In this document: positions 22,871 through 31,995 of the stretch, piece by piece | Layout of the letters: each line of letters begins with the position of its first letter | Position numbering within the stretch: position 1 is the stretch's first letter | From: Variovorax beijingensis | Lineage (GTDB): Bacteria; Pseudomonadota; Gammaproteobacteria; Burkholderiales; Burkholderiaceae_C | Direction: 5' to 3' | Length of the DNA: 64,000 nucleotides | Assembly: GCF_003951285.1 (NCBI RefSeq) | Contig: NZ_RXFQ01000005.1 | Location: 168,501-232,500, forward strand | Position numbers and translations under genes: made by a program | The notes under the pieces: generated by a model | What the model was told of the DNA's origin: nothing | The model's input: only the letters and a program-made list of their open reading frames with translations | The model's database searches: none

Positions 22871-24691
22871 TCAGAAATGGGTCGCATGGCCCTCGTGCGG
22901 AAAGCGCTGCGACTCTTCGTACGGGAACACATCGAGCATCTGGCCGGCCCGGATGCGTTCCTTGTGGTGCTGCCAGAAGGCAGCGTCGAGCAGGTCGGCA
23001 TGGTGCGCCATGAAGGCTTCGCGCACCGCGTCGTTGCCGAGCAGGAAAGGCCCGAAGGTCTCGGGGAACACGTCCTTCGGGCCCACCGAATACCAGACCT
23101 CGCCGCTCATCTCGTCCTCCTCGTTGCGCGCAGCGGGCACCTTGCGGAACTGGCAGTCGGTGATGTATTCGATCTCGTCGTAGTCGTAGAACACCACCTT
23201 GCCGCCGCGCGTGACGCCGAAGTTCTTCCACAGCATGTCGCCCGGAAAGATGTTGGCCGCCACCATGTCCTTGATGGCGTTGCCGTACTCGACCACCGCA
23301 TGCTCGAGCTGCTCCTTCGCGCGCCTGGCATGCGCCGGGCTTTCGGGGTTGGCCAGCGTGTCGAAGGCCTCCTGCAGGAAGATGTTGAGCGGGATCATGC
23401 GGCGCTCGATGTAGACGTGCTTGAGCACGAGCTCCATCTCCCCGTTGCCGTCGCGGTCGCCGATCTCGAGCTGGCTGGGCGCGAACTTGCGGATCTCCTC
23501 GATCAGCTCGGGCTCGAAGCGGTCGAGCGGAAAACCCACGTCGCTGTATTCCAGCGTGTCGGCCATGCGGCCCACGCGGTCATGCTGCTTCACGAGCATG
23601 TACTTGCCCTTGATCTGCTCGCGCGTGGTGTCCTTCTGCGGCGGATAGAAGTCCTTGATGACCTTGAACACGAAGGGGAACGAGGGCAGGTCGAACACCA
23701 GCATGACCATGCCCTTGATGCCGGGCGCAATGCGGAAGCGGTCGCTCGAGTAGTTCAGGTGCGAGAGGAAGTCGCGGTAGAACAGCGTCTTGCCCTGCTT
23801 GGCGAGGCCCAGCGCGTTGTAGATTTCGGCGCGCGGCTTGCGCGGCATGAGCGAGCGCAGGAACTGCACGCAGGCCGAGGGCACTTCCATGTCGACCATG
23901 AAGTAGGCGCGCGCAAAGCTGAAGAGCATCTGCAGGTCGTCCTCGCCGAAGAGCGCCGCGTCCACGTAGAACCGGCCCTGGCTGTCGTGCAGGATCGGCA
24001 GCGAGAACGGGAGCTCGACGAAGCCGTTCATGATCTTGCCGACCACGTAGGCGCCCTTGTTGCGGTAGAACAGCCCCGAGAGCACCTGCAGCTGGAAGTT
24101 GGCGCGCAGCTTCACCTGGTGGAAGCGCCCCATGATGGCGTGCGCCACGCGCTCGGCGTCGCGCCGCTTGTTGGCAAAGCTGCCCTGCAGGCCGTAGTCG
24201 TCCAGCATCTGCTCGATGGTGTCGGCCAGCGTGTCGTGCGAAGGGTAGTAGGGCCTGTACGTGGGCGCGCCGCGCGGCTCGATGTACTCGGTGCTGATGG
24301 CCGGGCGAACGAAGATGAAGTCGTTCTGGAAGTAGGCCCGGTGCAGGATCTTCGTGGTCACCGAATTGAAGAAGCTCTCGGCCAGCTCGGGCTGGTGGTG
24401 GTCCACCAGCAGGCCGATGAAGTGCAGCTTGACCTGGTGCCACACCTCCATCGGCTGGTCGCCGGCCTTGAATTCCTTCTCGAGCCGGGCCACGGCCTCG
24501 TTCACGCGCATGTCGTAGAACTCGATGCGCTCGCGCTGCGCGCGCTGCTGGCCGTGCCAGTCGGCCGTTTCGAAGCGGTGCTTGGCGCGCGCCGATTCGG
24601 CGCGGAACAGCGTGTAGTGGCGATTGAACCCGTCGATCATCGCCTTGGCGATGTCGTAGGCCAGCGGTGAATCGAGACGCTGCGGGAACAT
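22871..24691 (-). CDS. aceK: isocitrate dehydrogenase kinase/phosphatase AceK
   Basis: This 606-residue protein starts [20 protein letters not shown] and matches AceK along its length. The kinase ATP-binding stretch [20 protein letters not shown] is clear, as is [21 protein letters not shown] near the C-terminus. AceK phosphorylates and dephosphorylates isocitrate dehydrogenase, directing carbon into the glyoxylate shunt during growth on acetate or fatty acids. Unlike the enterobacterial aceBAK operon, no aceA or aceB is nearby. It is 4 bp from the carbonic anhydrase gene, which precedes it on the same strand. Confidence 0.97.
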   Translation of the reverse strand: MFPQRLDSPLAYDIAKAMIDGFNRHYTLFRAESARAKHRFETADWHGQQRAQRERIEFYDMRVNEAVARLEKEFKAGDQPMEVWHQVKLHFIGLLVDHHQPELAESFFNSVTTKILHRAYFQNDFIFVRPAISTEYIEPRGAPTYRPYYPSHDTLADTIEQMLDDYGLQGSFANKRRDAERVAHAIMGRFHQVKLRANFQLQVLSGLFYRNKGAYVVGKIMNGFVELPFSLPILHDSQGRFYVDAALFGEDDLQMLFSFARAYFMVDMEVPSACVQFLRSLMPRKPRAEIYNALGLAKQGKTLFYRDFLSHLNYSSDRFRIAPGIKGMVMLVFDLPSFPFVFKVIKDFYPPQKDTTREQIKGKYMLVKQHDRVGRMADTLEYSDVGFPLDRFEPELIEEIRKFAPSQLEIGDRDGNGEMELVLKHVYIERRMIPLNIFLQEAFDTLANPESPAHARRAKEQLEHAVVEYGNAIKDMVAANIFPGDMLWKNFGVTRGGKVVFYDYDEIEYITDCQFRKVPAARNEEDEMSGEVWYSVGPKDVFPETFGPFLLGNDAVREAFMAHHADLLDAAFWQHHKERIRAGQMLDVFPYEESQRFPHEGHATHF

Positions 24692-24695
24692 GGGT

Positions 24696-25460
24696 TCAGC
24701 CGGTTTTCGTTCCGGTGCTTTCGCCGATCGGGTCGACCGGGGGCGCTGCGATGGCTTCCGTCCCATCGGCCCCGGCCTGCGCCGACGGCGAGGCACCCAG
24801 GGGCTTGCTCCACTTGTAGCGGATGCGCTGCACCGCGGCCTTGTAGACCGCGTCGAGCGGCTTCGCGCCATCGACGTTCAGGCCCAGGTCCTGCAGCAGG
24901 CCGTCGTGCACACCGAAGGTCCAGCCGTGGATCTTGACCTTCTGGCCGCGGCCCCAGGCATCGACCATCACGGTGCTGACGGCCACGTTGACCACCTGCT
25001 CGGCCACGTTGAGTTCGCACAGCGCATCGACGCGCACGTCCTCGGGCAGGGTGTCGAGCATCACGGCGTGGCGGTCGCGCACGTCCTGGATGTGGCGGAT
25101 CCAGTTGTCGGCCAGGCCGATGCGCTTGCCGCTGAGCGCCGCCTTCACGCCGGCGCAGCCGTAGTGGCCGACCACCATGATGTGCTCGACCTTCAGGTGC
25201 TCGACCGCGAACTGGATCGCCGAGAGCGCGTTGAGGTCGGAGTGCACCACGATGTTGGCGACGTTGCGGTGCACGAACACCTCGCCCGGCTCCAGGCCGG
25301 TGATCTGGTTGGCGGGCACGCGGCTGTCGGAGCAGCCGATCCACATGTAGCGCGGCGTCTGCTGCTTCACCAGGCTGGTGAAGAAGCCGGGCCGGTCGCG
25401 TTCCATCTGTGCGGACCAGGCACGGTTGTGGGCAAACAGGTCATCAAGAGTGTCGGACAT
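24696..25460 (-). CDS. can: beta-class carbonic anhydrase, cytosolic
   Basis: The 254-residue protein begins [19 protein letters not shown], the usual start of the Can type. Zinc ligands are in [12 protein letters not shown] and GHYGCAGV, and the Asp-Arg dyad (DSR) is intact. It interconverts CO2 and bicarbonate, supplying bicarbonate for biotin carboxylases such as the one at 1739-3742. It has no signal peptide. The C-terminal tail after about residue 215 is low in complexity (Ala/Gly/Pro-rich) and extends beyond the usual 220-residue core. Confidence 0.95.
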   Translation of the reverse strand: MSDTLDDLFAHNRAWSAQMERDRPGFFTSLVKQQTPRYMWIGCSDSRVPANQITGLEPGEVFVHRNVANIVVHSDLNALSAIQFAVEHLKVEHIMVVGHYGCAGVKAALSGKRIGLADNWIRHIQDVRDRHAVMLDTLPEDVRVDALCELNVAEQVVNVAVSTVMVDAWGRGQKVKIHGWTFGVHDGLLQDLGLNVDGAKPLDAVYKAAVQRIRYKWSKPLGASPSAQAGADGTEAIAAPPVDPIGESTGTKTG

Positions 25461-25498
25461 GGGCGTGATTGTCGATGAGTCGTGGTTCGGTCGGGATC

Positions 25499-25897
25499 TC
25501 AGGCGGTCCTGGCCGCTTTCTGCGCCCTGGCCAGGGCCGCGCGGCCCTTTTTCTCGTGCTCGCGCACTTCCGCCAGGTTGGCCTGCAGCTCGGCCAGCTG
25601 CGATTCGAGCTGGGCACGGTGCGCACCCAGTACGCCAAGGAACTTCTGCAGCTGCGGCACGGTGTCGCGCGGGCTGTCGTACATGTCGAGGATGTCCCTG
25701 GCCTCGGTCAGGCTCAGGCCCAGGCGCTTGGCACGCAGCGTGAGCGTGAGCCGCGCCCGGTCGCGCGCGCTGTAGACGCGCTGCACGCCCGCGCGTTCCG
25801 GCGTCAGCAGCCCCATGTCTTCGTAGAAGCGGATGGCGCGCGTCGTGAGATCGAACTCCTTCGCGAGCTGGCTGATGGTGAAGGTTGGCGCGGACAT
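25499..25897 (-). CDS. MerR family regulator, LiuR-like
   Basis: The 132-residue protein has an N-terminal MerR winged helix (FTISQLAKEFDLTTRAIRFY, then GLLTPERAGVQRVYS) and a C-terminal coiled coil (about residues 80-125) without the cysteine metal-binding loop of MerR itself. This pattern resembles LiuR, the regulator of branched-chain amino acid degradation in proteobacteria. It is divergent from an MBL-fold gene, and a perfect 20-bp palindrome lies between them. Control of the leucine genes 15 kb away is possible but inferred. Confidence 0.85.
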   Translation of the reverse strand: MSAPTFTISQLAKEFDLTTRAIRFYEDMGLLTPERAGVQRVYSARDRARLTLTLRAKRLGLSLTEARDILDMYDSPRDTVPQLQKFLGVLGAHRAQLESQLAELQANLAEVREHEKKGRAALARAQKAARTA

Positions 25898-25969
25898 TGG
25901 ACTGCAATCTGTCGAAAAGCCGTCTGGGGGGGCGTTGCCGTGGCGACAGCAGGATGGCCCCGCTCTGCC

Positions 25970-25975
25970 TACAAT
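25970..25975 (+). promoter_or_regulatory. possible -10 element for the MBL-fold gene
   Basis: TACAAT matches the sigma-70 -10 consensus at 5 of 6 positions and lies 42 bp upstream of the MBL-fold start codon, just before the palindrome. No convincing -35 hexamer is seen at normal spacing, which would suit a regulator-dependent promoter. Confidence 0.35.
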
Positions 25976-25990
25976 GATGCCCTCAACCCA

Positions 25991-26010
25991 TGACGTTTAC
26001 GTAAACGTCA
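25991..26010. promoter_or_regulatory. perfect 20-bp palindromic operator, LiuR-type candidate
   Basis: TGACGTTTACGTAAACGTCA is a perfect palindrome in the divergent space between the LiuR-like MerR gene and the MBL-fold gene, ending 7 bp before the latter's ATG. Its TTTACGTAAACGT core resembles the LiuR binding motif as I recall it from comparative genomics of proteobacteria. The MerR gene beside it is the likely binder. Confidence 0.7.
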
Positions 26011-26017
26011 ATCTTAC

Positions 26018-27097
26018 ATGAACCTCCTCGAACGCGAACTCCACTACCCCCTGGGCGACACCCTGCCCGCCCCCGGCGAAGCACTGGAAGTCGCGCCGGG
26101 CGTGCGATGGATCCGCATGCGGCTGCCGTTCGCGCTCGACCACATCAACCTCTGGCTGCTGCGCGACAGCCTCGACGGCGTCGAAGGCTGGACGGTGGTC
26201 GATTGCTGCATCGCACACGATGAAGCCCGCGCGCAGTGGGAGCAGGTGTTCGAAACGCAGCTGCAGGGCCTGCCGATCCTGCGCGTGATCGTCACCCACA
26301 TGCACCCCGACCACATCGGCCTGGCCGAGTGGCTGTGCACGCGCTGGAACGCGCCGCTGTGGATCAGCTCGACCGACTACCACGTGGCGCGCGTGCTGAG
26401 CACCGCCGGCGACACGCTGGCGGGCGGCGACGCGGCGGCGCGCTTCTTCGCCTCGCACGGCCTCGTCGACCCCGAGGCGGTGGCCAAGATCCGCGCCCGC
26501 ACCAACTACTACGCCAACATGGTGCCCTCCGTACCCGACCGCTTCACGCGCATGATGGATGGCGACACCGTGGCCATCAACGGCCACGCCTGGCGCTGCA
26601 TCAGCGGCTACGGCCACGCGCCCGAGCACATCGCGCTGTACTGCGACGAACTCAAGCTGCTGCTGGGCGGCGACATGATGCTGCCGCGCATCTCGACCAA
26701 CGTGAGCGTGCACGCGGGCGAGCCCGAGGCCAACTCGCTGCGGCTCTTCCTGGACAGCATCGACAAGTTCAAGGCGCTGCCGGCCGACACGCTGGGCCTG
26801 CCTTCGCACGGCAAGCCGTTCACGGGCATTCACCGCCGCGTCGACCAGCTGCAGGAGCACCACCGCGACCGCCTGGCCGAACTGCTCGAAGCCTGCACCG
26901 CGCGCCCGCTCACCGCGGCCGAGGGCCTGCCCATCCTGTTCAAGCGCGAACTCGACCTGCACCAGATGACCTTCGCGATGGGCGAGACCGTGGCGCACCT
27001 GCACCTGCTGTGGTTCGCAGGCCAGGTCCGGCGCGAACTGGGCGAGGATGGCATCTACCGCTTCGGACCCCGAAGCACCGCGGCCAAGGCCCCTTAG
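26018..27097 (+). CDS. MBL-fold metallo-hydrolase
   Basis: The 359-residue protein has the metal-binding motif THMHPDHIG (His94, His96, Asp98, His99), a later histidine in GYGHAPEH, the aspartate of LLLGGDMMLP and SHGKPFTG near residue 268. The C-terminal 80 residues form an extra helical domain (RVDQLQEHHRDRLAELLEA) seen in glyoxalase-II-like and thioesterase-like members. The substrate is unknown. A CoA thioester would fit control by a LiuR-like regulator. It has no signal peptide and is followed after 9 bp by the LRR-kinase gene. Confidence 0.88.
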   Translation: MNLLERELHYPLGDTLPAPGEALEVAPGVRWIRMRLPFALDHINLWLLRDSLDGVEGWTVVDCCIAHDEARAQWEQVFETQLQGLPILRVIVTHMHPDHIGLAEWLCTRWNAPLWISSTDYHVARVLSTAGDTLAGGDAAARFFASHGLVDPEAVAKIRARTNYYANMVPSVPDRFTRMMDGDTVAINGHAWRCISGYGHAPEHIALYCDELKLLLGGDMMLPRISTNVSVHAGEPEANSLRLFLDSIDKFKALPADTLGLPSHGKPFTGIHRRVDQLQEHHRDRLAELLEACTARPLTAAEGLPILFKRELDLHQMTFAMGETVAHLHLLWFAGQVRRELGEDGIYRFGPRSTAAKAP

Positions 27098-27106
27098 ACT
27101 CGGCGG

Positions 27107-28417
27107 ATGGACACGCTGGCTGAGCTGCGCGCGGGCCGGCTGGCAGGCGCAAGACGAATCGATCTCTCGTGCGGACTCACCGAGTTTCCGCGCGAGATCT
27201 TCGACCTGGCCGATTCGCTCGAGACCCTGAATCTCTCCGGCAATGCGCTCGACGCGCTGCCGGGCGACCTCGGCCGGCTGCACCGCCTGCGCGTGCTGTT
27301 CTGCTCCGACAACCGCTTCGCGCAGCTGCCCGAATCCATCGGCCAGTGCCAGGCGCTGGAGATGGTCGGGTTCAAGGCCAACCGCATCCGCACCGTGCCT
27401 GCCGCCGCGCTGCAGCTGCCGGCGCTGCGCTGGCTGATCCTCACGGACAACCAGATCGAGACCCTGCCCGAGGCACTGGGCCAATGCGCCGCCATGCAGA
27501 AGCTCATGCTGGCCGGCAACCGGCTGCGTGCGCTGCCGGAATCGCTGGCGGCCTGCAGCCGGCTCGAGCTGCTGCGCATTTCGGCCAATGACTTCGAGGC
27601 GCTGCCCGCATGGCTGCTTGCGCTGCCGCGCCTGTCGTGGCTCGCGGGCGCAGGCAACCCCTTCGACATGCAGGCCGAGCAGGCAGCCATCGCCGCGCAG
27701 TCGGTGCCGCATGTCGACTGGCCCGAGCTGAAGCTTGGCCCAAAGCTCGGCGAAGGTGCATCGGGGGTCATCCACCAGGCGGCGCTGGGCCCCGCGTCGC
27801 AGCCGGTGGCCGTCAAGCTGTTCAAGGGCGCGGTCACCAGCGACGGCTGGCCGCACAGCGAGATGGCCGCCAGCATCGCAGCCGGCGCGCATCCGACGCT
27901 GATCGCCGCGCAAGGCCGGATCGACGGCCACCCCGACGGCACCCAGGGCCTGGTCATGGCGCTGGTGGATCCGTCTTTCCGCACGCTCGCCGGCCCGCCG
28001 AGCCTCGCATCCTGCACGCGCGACGTCTATGCGGACGATGCGCAGTGGACTTCCGGCGTGGCATTGCGCATCGCCCGCGACATCGCGTCCGCCATGCAGC
28101 ACCTGCATGCGCGCGGCGTCCTGCACGGCGACCTCTACGCGCACAACATCCTCTGGAACGCGCAGGGCGGCGGACTGCTGGGCGACTTCGGCGCGGCCTG
28201 GATGACCGGCGCGCTCGACGCGCCGCAGGCCCAGGCACTGCAGCGGCTGGAGATGCGCGCCTTCGGCTGCCTGCTGGAAGAACTGCTCGAGCGCTGCAGC
28301 GATGCGCCGCCGCAGGCCATGGTGGCGCTGAAGGACCGCTGCCTGCAGGCCGATGTGTCCGCGCGGCCTTCGTTCGCCGAAGCCTTGGCGCTGCTCCAGG
28401 GCGAGCTCTCGCCATGA
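27107..28417 (+). CDS. leucine-rich-repeat / protein-kinase fusion protein
   Basis: The 436-residue protein joins two eukaryote-like modules. Residues about 15-187 are six to seven 23-residue leucine-rich repeats (for example LETLNLSGNALDALPGDLG and MQKLMLAGNRLRALPESL). Residues about 207-433 are a protein-kinase fold with glycine loop GEGASG (215-220), Lys237 in VAVK, catalytic loop HGDLYAHN (Asp342, Asn347, with Gly in place of the usual Arg of HRD) and DFG (Asp360). The key residues for activity are present. It has no signal peptide or transmembrane segment, so it is cytosolic. Its stop overlaps the pseudouridine synthase start as ATGA. Targets are unknown. Confidence 0.9.
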   Translation: MDTLAELRAGRLAGARRIDLSCGLTEFPREIFDLADSLETLNLSGNALDALPGDLGRLHRLRVLFCSDNRFAQLPESIGQCQALEMVGFKANRIRTVPAAALQLPALRWLILTDNQIETLPEALGQCAAMQKLMLAGNRLRALPESLAACSRLELLRISANDFEALPAWLLALPRLSWLAGAGNPFDMQAEQAAIAAQSVPHVDWPELKLGPKLGEGASGVIHQAALGPASQPVAVKLFKGAVTSDGWPHSEMAASIAAGAHPTLIAAQGRIDGHPDGTQGLVMALVDPSFRTLAGPPSLASCTRDVYADDAQWTSGVALRIARDIASAMQHLHARGVLHGDLYAHNILWNAQGGGLLGDFGAAWMTGALDAPQAQALQRLEMRAFGCLLEELLERCSDAPPQAMVALKDRCLQADVSARPSFAEALALLQGELSP

Positions 28418-29325
28418 CGGGTCAGCGCCTGCCCCTGCCCACGCGCGACGGCGTCGGCCCGAGCTGCGTCGGCCTTCCGCAAGGCGAATGGCCCACCATC
28501 GCCGAGTTCCTGATCGAACGCTTTCCGGCGATCACGCGCGAAGCCTGGATGGCCCGCATGGAGGCCCGCGACGTGGTCGACGAGCACGGCGTGCCCGTGA
28601 CCGCGCAGCGCCGCTACCAGGCGCCATTGCGCGTGTACTACTACCGCACGCTCGATGCCGAGGCGCGCATTCCCTTCGACGAGCAGGTGCTGTTCCAGGA
28701 CGACCAGCTCGTGGTCGCGGACAAGCCCCCTTTCCTGCCCGTGACCCCCACCGGCAAGTACCTGCAGGAGAGCCTGCTGGTGCGGCTCAAGCGCAAGCTG
28801 AAGCTCGACGACCTGGTGCCGCTGCATCGCATCGACCGCAGCACGGCGGGGCTGGTGCTGTTTTCGGTGCGCCCCGAAACGCGCGGCGCCTACCAGGCCA
28901 TGTTCCCGGAGCGCCGCATCGACAAGCACTACGAGGCCGTGGTGCCGTGGCGGCCGGGCGTGTCCTCGGTGCCCGGCACCTACCGCAGCCGGCTGGTCGA
29001 CGACGACCACTTCATGCGCGTGAAGGAAGAGGCCGGCGAGCCCAATTCGGAAACGCGCATCACGCTGCGGAAGACGGTGGGCGGGCACGCCCTGCTGGAG
29101 CTTTCACCGGTCACCGGCCGCAAGCACCAGCTGCGGGTGCATTGCATGGCGCTGGGCATGCCGATCGTGAACGATCCGTTCTATCCCGTGCTGCTGCCGC
29201 CCGACAGCGACGACTTCGACAAGCCATTGCAGCTGCTGGCCAAGTCGGTGGCGTTCGAGGACCCGGTGAGCGGCGAGCGGCGCAGCTTCACGAGCCCCCG
29301 AAGCCTGGCACTGCCGCCAAGGTGA
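28414..29325 (+). CDS. RluA-family pseudouridine synthase
   Basis: The start is the ATG at 28414, overlapping the kinase stop. The frame is open further upstream but that part is inside the kinase gene. The 303-residue protein has the RluA motif PLHRIDRSTAGLVLF, where the aspartate is the catalytic nucleophile that isomerises uridine in RNA, and the KHQLRVH motif later. The N-terminal S4 domain is not clear. Some residues (REAWMARMEARDVVDEHG) resemble a weak S4-like start. Target RNA, ribosomal or transfer, is not known. Confidence 0.92.
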   Translation: MTGQRLPLPTRDGVGPSCVGLPQGEWPTIAEFLIERFPAITREAWMARMEARDVVDEHGVPVTAQRRYQAPLRVYYYRTLDAEARIPFDEQVLFQDDQLVVADKPPFLPVTPTGKYLQESLLVRLKRKLKLDDLVPLHRIDRSTAGLVLFSVRPETRGAYQAMFPERRIDKHYEAVVPWRPGVSSVPGTYRSRLVDDDHFMRVKEEAGEPNSETRITLRKTVGGHALLELSPVTGRKHQLRVHCMALGMPIVNDPFYPVLLPPDSDDFDKPLQLLAKSVAFEDPVSGERRSFTSPRSLALPPR

Positions 29326-29392
29326 CGCCCCGCGGGCACGCCGCGCACTAAGCTCGTTTCCTGAAAACTTTCATTCAGGAGACACCCGCACC

Positions 29393-30163
29393 ATGGACAC
29401 CACCCAACTCTTCTCGCTGAAGGGCCGCAGCGCCTTGATCACCGGCGGCTCACGCGGCATCGGCCGCATGATTGCCGAGGGCTTCCTGGCCCAGGGCGCG
29501 CGCGTGTACATCTCGGCGCGCAAGGCCGCGGCCTGCGACCAGACCGCCAAGGCGCTTTCGGCCTTCGGCCATTGCGTGTCGCTGCCGGCCGACGTGTCCA
29601 CGCTGGAAGGCGCGCAGGCGCTGGTCGCTGCCTATGCGAAGCATGAGGACGCGCTCGACATCCTGGTCAACAACGCCGGCGCGGCCTGGGGCGCGCCGTA
29701 CGACGAATTTCCCGAGAGCGGCTGGGACAAGGTGGTCGACCTGAACCTGAAGACGCCCTTCTTCCTGACCCAGGCGCTGACGCCGATGCTCAAGAAAGCG
29801 GCGACCGACCACCTTGCGAAGGTGATCAACATTGCGTCCATCGACGGCATCTCGGTGAATCCGCAGGAGACGTACTCTTATGCCGCAAGCAAGGCCGGCC
29901 TGATCCAGCTCACGCGGCGCATGGCGCTGCGGCTCGCGCAAGACCGGATCGTGGTGAGCGCGATTGCGCCCGGGGCGTTTGCCTCGGACATGAACAAGCT
30001 CGCGCGCGACCATGGCGACGAGGTGAAGGAGCGGATTCCCGCGGGGCGCATCGGGGTGCCCGAGGACATGGCGGGGGCGGCCATCTATCTCGCCTCCCGG
30101 GCGGGGGACTATGTGATGGGGTCTACGTTGGTGGTGGATGGGGGGGTTACGCACGCCCGGTGA
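29393..30163 (+). CDS. SDR family oxidoreductase
   Basis: This 256-residue short-chain dehydrogenase has the cofactor motif TGGSRGIGR near residue 18, NNAGAAWG, a catalytic serine in NIASIDG, and YxxxK as YAASKAG. The C-terminal GSTLVVDGGVTH closes the fold. The N-terminal basic residues fit NADP(H). It resembles RhlG/FabG-type 3-ketoacyl reductases and may act on a 3-ketoacyl thioester, but many SDR substrates would fit. It has its own ribosome site (CAGGAG) and is 67 bp after the pseudouridine synthase. Confidence 0.9.
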   Translation: MDTTQLFSLKGRSALITGGSRGIGRMIAEGFLAQGARVYISARKAAACDQTAKALSAFGHCVSLPADVSTLEGAQALVAAYAKHEDALDILVNNAGAAWGAPYDEFPESGWDKVVDLNLKTPFFLTQALTPMLKKAATDHLAKVINIASIDGISVNPQETYSYAASKAGLIQLTRRMALRLAQDRIVVSAIAPGAFASDMNKLARDHGDEVKERIPAGRIGVPEDMAGAAIYLASRAGDYVMGSTLVVDGGVTHAR

Positions 30164-30177
30164 TTTTTTTGAGGTGG

Positions 30178-30201
30178 GGGGCCGGGTCTCGCCCCGGCCC
30201 C
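30178..30201. terminator. GC-rich hairpin between convergent genes, possible bidirectional terminator
   Basis: GGGGCCGGG (30178-30186) pairs with CCCGGCCCC (30193-30201) around a 6-base loop, between the SDR gene and the oppositely oriented metalloprotease gene. A run of seven T lies before the hairpin and six A after it on the plus strand, so neither strand shows the classic stem followed directly by a T tract. The termination role is only suggested. Confidence 0.4.
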
Positions 30202-30217
30202 GGAAAAAAGCAAGCGA

Positions 30218-31195
30218 TCAAGACCACCGAGGCACAGCCTCATCCTTGAGCTGCTGCCGGAGCAGGCCATAGTCCGGCACCACGCTCTCCACCGTGTCCC
30301 AGAACCGCTGCGAGTGGTCCATCACCCGCAGATGGGCCAGCTCATGCGCCACCACATAGTCGATCACCGGCAGGCGAAAGTGGATCAGGCGCCAGTTCAG
30401 CCGGATCGACCCATCCGCGCTCGCGCTCCCCCAACGAGTCGCGGCATTCGAGAGCGACAGCTTCTGCCACCGCACCCCGAGCCGCGGCGCGAAGTGGTCG
30501 AGCCGCTCGATGAAGAGCCGGCGCGCCTGCCGCATGAGCCAGGCCTGGGCGGCATCGCGGATCTGCGAGGCTTCGGCGTTCTGCGCCACGGCCAGGCGCA
30601 AAGTGCGCGGCCCGATGCCGTCGTCGCTCGCATCGAGCGTGCCGCCCACGCTTGCAAAGCCGTGCTTCGGATCGAGGCGGATCACGACCGTCTCGCCCAT
30701 GAACGGAAACTCCGCGCCGTCCTTCCAGTCGATGCGCGTGGCCTCGACGCGCGCGTGGCGCTGCTGCGTCTCCAGCAGCTTGCGCAGGATCCAGCCGGCC
30801 TTTTCCTGGATGGCGGCATCGACGTCGCGCAGCGTGACCCAGCGCGGCGCGCGCACCGACAGGCCTTCGGCACCCACAAGGAAGCCGATGGTCTTGCGCT
30901 TGCCGCGCTTGAACTCGTAGGCCACGCGCGCCGATCCCAGCACCGCTTCGCGCGTGGCCTGCGGGTGCACGAAGCTCGCGAGCGCAAGCGTGTCGCGCAG
31001 CGGGACGGCGGGCTGCGCGGGACCGGCGTCTCCGGCCCTGCCTTGCTGCGCATCGGCCACCGGGGGTGCGGGCACGGCCGGCGGCGCCGCCTTTTTCCTG
31101 ACCTTCTTGCCGCGCGGCTCGCTCGGATTGGCCGGCGCAAACTCGTTGCCCAGCCCTTCGAACAGGTCCATCGTGAACTGAAGCAGTCCCCGCAT
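30218..31195 (-). CDS. YgjP-like (SprT/M48-type) zinc metallopeptidase
   Basis: The 325-residue protein contains YVVAHELAHLRVMDHSQRFW, the HExxH zinc site plus third histidine of the YgjP/WLM-related family. This is preceded by a DUF45-type core with RTLRLAVAQNAEASQIRDAA and LSNAATRWGSAS. The N-terminal 70 residues are an Ala/Pro/Lys-rich linker, so the true start could be an internal methionine (MDLFEGLG). It is probably a cytosolic protease or a metal-binding chaperone-like protein with unknown substrate. The PlsC gene ends 26 bp upstream on the same strand. Confidence 0.86.
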   Translation of the reverse strand: MRGLLQFTMDLFEGLGNEFAPANPSEPRGKKVRKKAAPPAVPAPPVADAQQGRAGDAGPAQPAVPLRDTLALASFVHPQATREAVLGSARVAYEFKRGKRKTIGFLVGAEGLSVRAPRWVTLRDVDAAIQEKAGWILRKLLETQQRHARVEATRIDWKDGAEFPFMGETVVIRLDPKHGFASVGGTLDASDDGIGPRTLRLAVAQNAEASQIRDAAQAWLMRQARRLFIERLDHFAPRLGVRWQKLSLSNAATRWGSASADGSIRLNWRLIHFRLPVIDYVVAHELAHLRVMDHSQRFWDTVESVVPDYGLLRQQLKDEAVPRWS

Positions 31196-31221
31196 CTCGG
31201 GTTCTTTCTTTTTTTTCTTCT

Positions 31222-31995
31222 TCAGCGCGCCTCTCGCGGCGCCTGCGGCAGCGGCAGGCTGTCGCGGTACGCCTCGGGGTCGAGCCGACGCATCTCGGAT
31301 TCGATCCAGGCCTCGACCTCGCGCATCAGCTCGTCGGGCCTGCGGCCCACGCTGGGAATGGCCGGGCCGATCGACACGTCGACCACACCGGGGCGCTTGA
31401 TGAAGGCCTTGCGCGGCCAGACCTTGGCCGAGGTGACGGCCACCGGGATCACCGGCACGCCGGTCTCGCATGCGAGGCGCGTGCCGCCGCTCTTGTAGGT
31501 GCCCCTCTGGCCACGCGGAATGCGGGTGCCCTCGGGAAACATGATGATCCAGATGCCCTGCGCAAGCAGCTTGCGGCCCTGGTTCACGACCTTGTTGAAG
31601 GCCTGCGCGCGCTGGCTGCGGTCGATGTGGATCATGTCGAGCCGGGCCATCGCCCAGCCGAAGAAGGGCACGTAGATCAGTTCCTTCTTGAACACGAAGG
31701 CCAGCGGATGCGGCATCAGCGTGGGCATCAGGAAGGTCTCGAAGGTCGACTGGTGCTTCACCAGCAGGACCGCGCCGGCCAGCTTGTCGGCGGGCAGGTT
31801 TTCCATGCCGGTCACGCGGGTCTGGATGCCCAGCAGCACCCGCGCGCCGCCGATGGCCCAGCTGAGCCACTGCACCGCCATCCAGTAGAGCGGGATGCCG
31901 CGCTTCCAGAGCGAACTGACGCACATGATGATGCCCCAGGGCACCACGGTGACGAGCATCCACAGGGCATGGAGAACGGAACGGATCAATGCCAT
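31222..31995 (-). CDS. 1-acyl-sn-glycerol-3-phosphate acyltransferase (PlsC family)
   Basis: The 257-residue protein starts MALIRSVLHALWMLVTVVP with an N-terminal membrane segment. Acyltransferase motifs are present: KHQSTFET (an HX4E variant of the usual HX4D, seen in related betaproteobacterial proteins), DRSQRAQAF, and FPEGTRIPRGQRG. It acylates lysophosphatidic acid to phosphatidic acid at the inner membrane. Its ATG overlaps the gmhB stop by one base (TGATG), so both are translated together. Confidence 0.92.
   Translation of the reverse strand: MALIRSVLHALWMLVTVVPWGIIMCVSSLWKRGIPLYWMAVQWLSWAIGGARVLLGIQTRVTGMENLPADKLAGAVLLVKHQSTFETFLMPTLMPHPLAFVFKKELIYVPFFGWAMARLDMIHIDRSQRAQAFNKVVNQGRKLLAQGIWIIMFPEGTRIPRGQRGTYKSGGTRLACETGVPVIPVAVTSAKVWPRKAFIKRPGVVDVSIGPAIPSVGRRPDELMREVEAWIESEMRRLDPEAYRDSLPLPQAPREAR

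Noticed and set aside
27610..28413. In-frame upstream extension of the pseudouridine synthase gene
   Set aside because: It overlaps the LRR-kinase coding region in another frame and has no conserved sequence. The ATG at 28414 is the coupled start.
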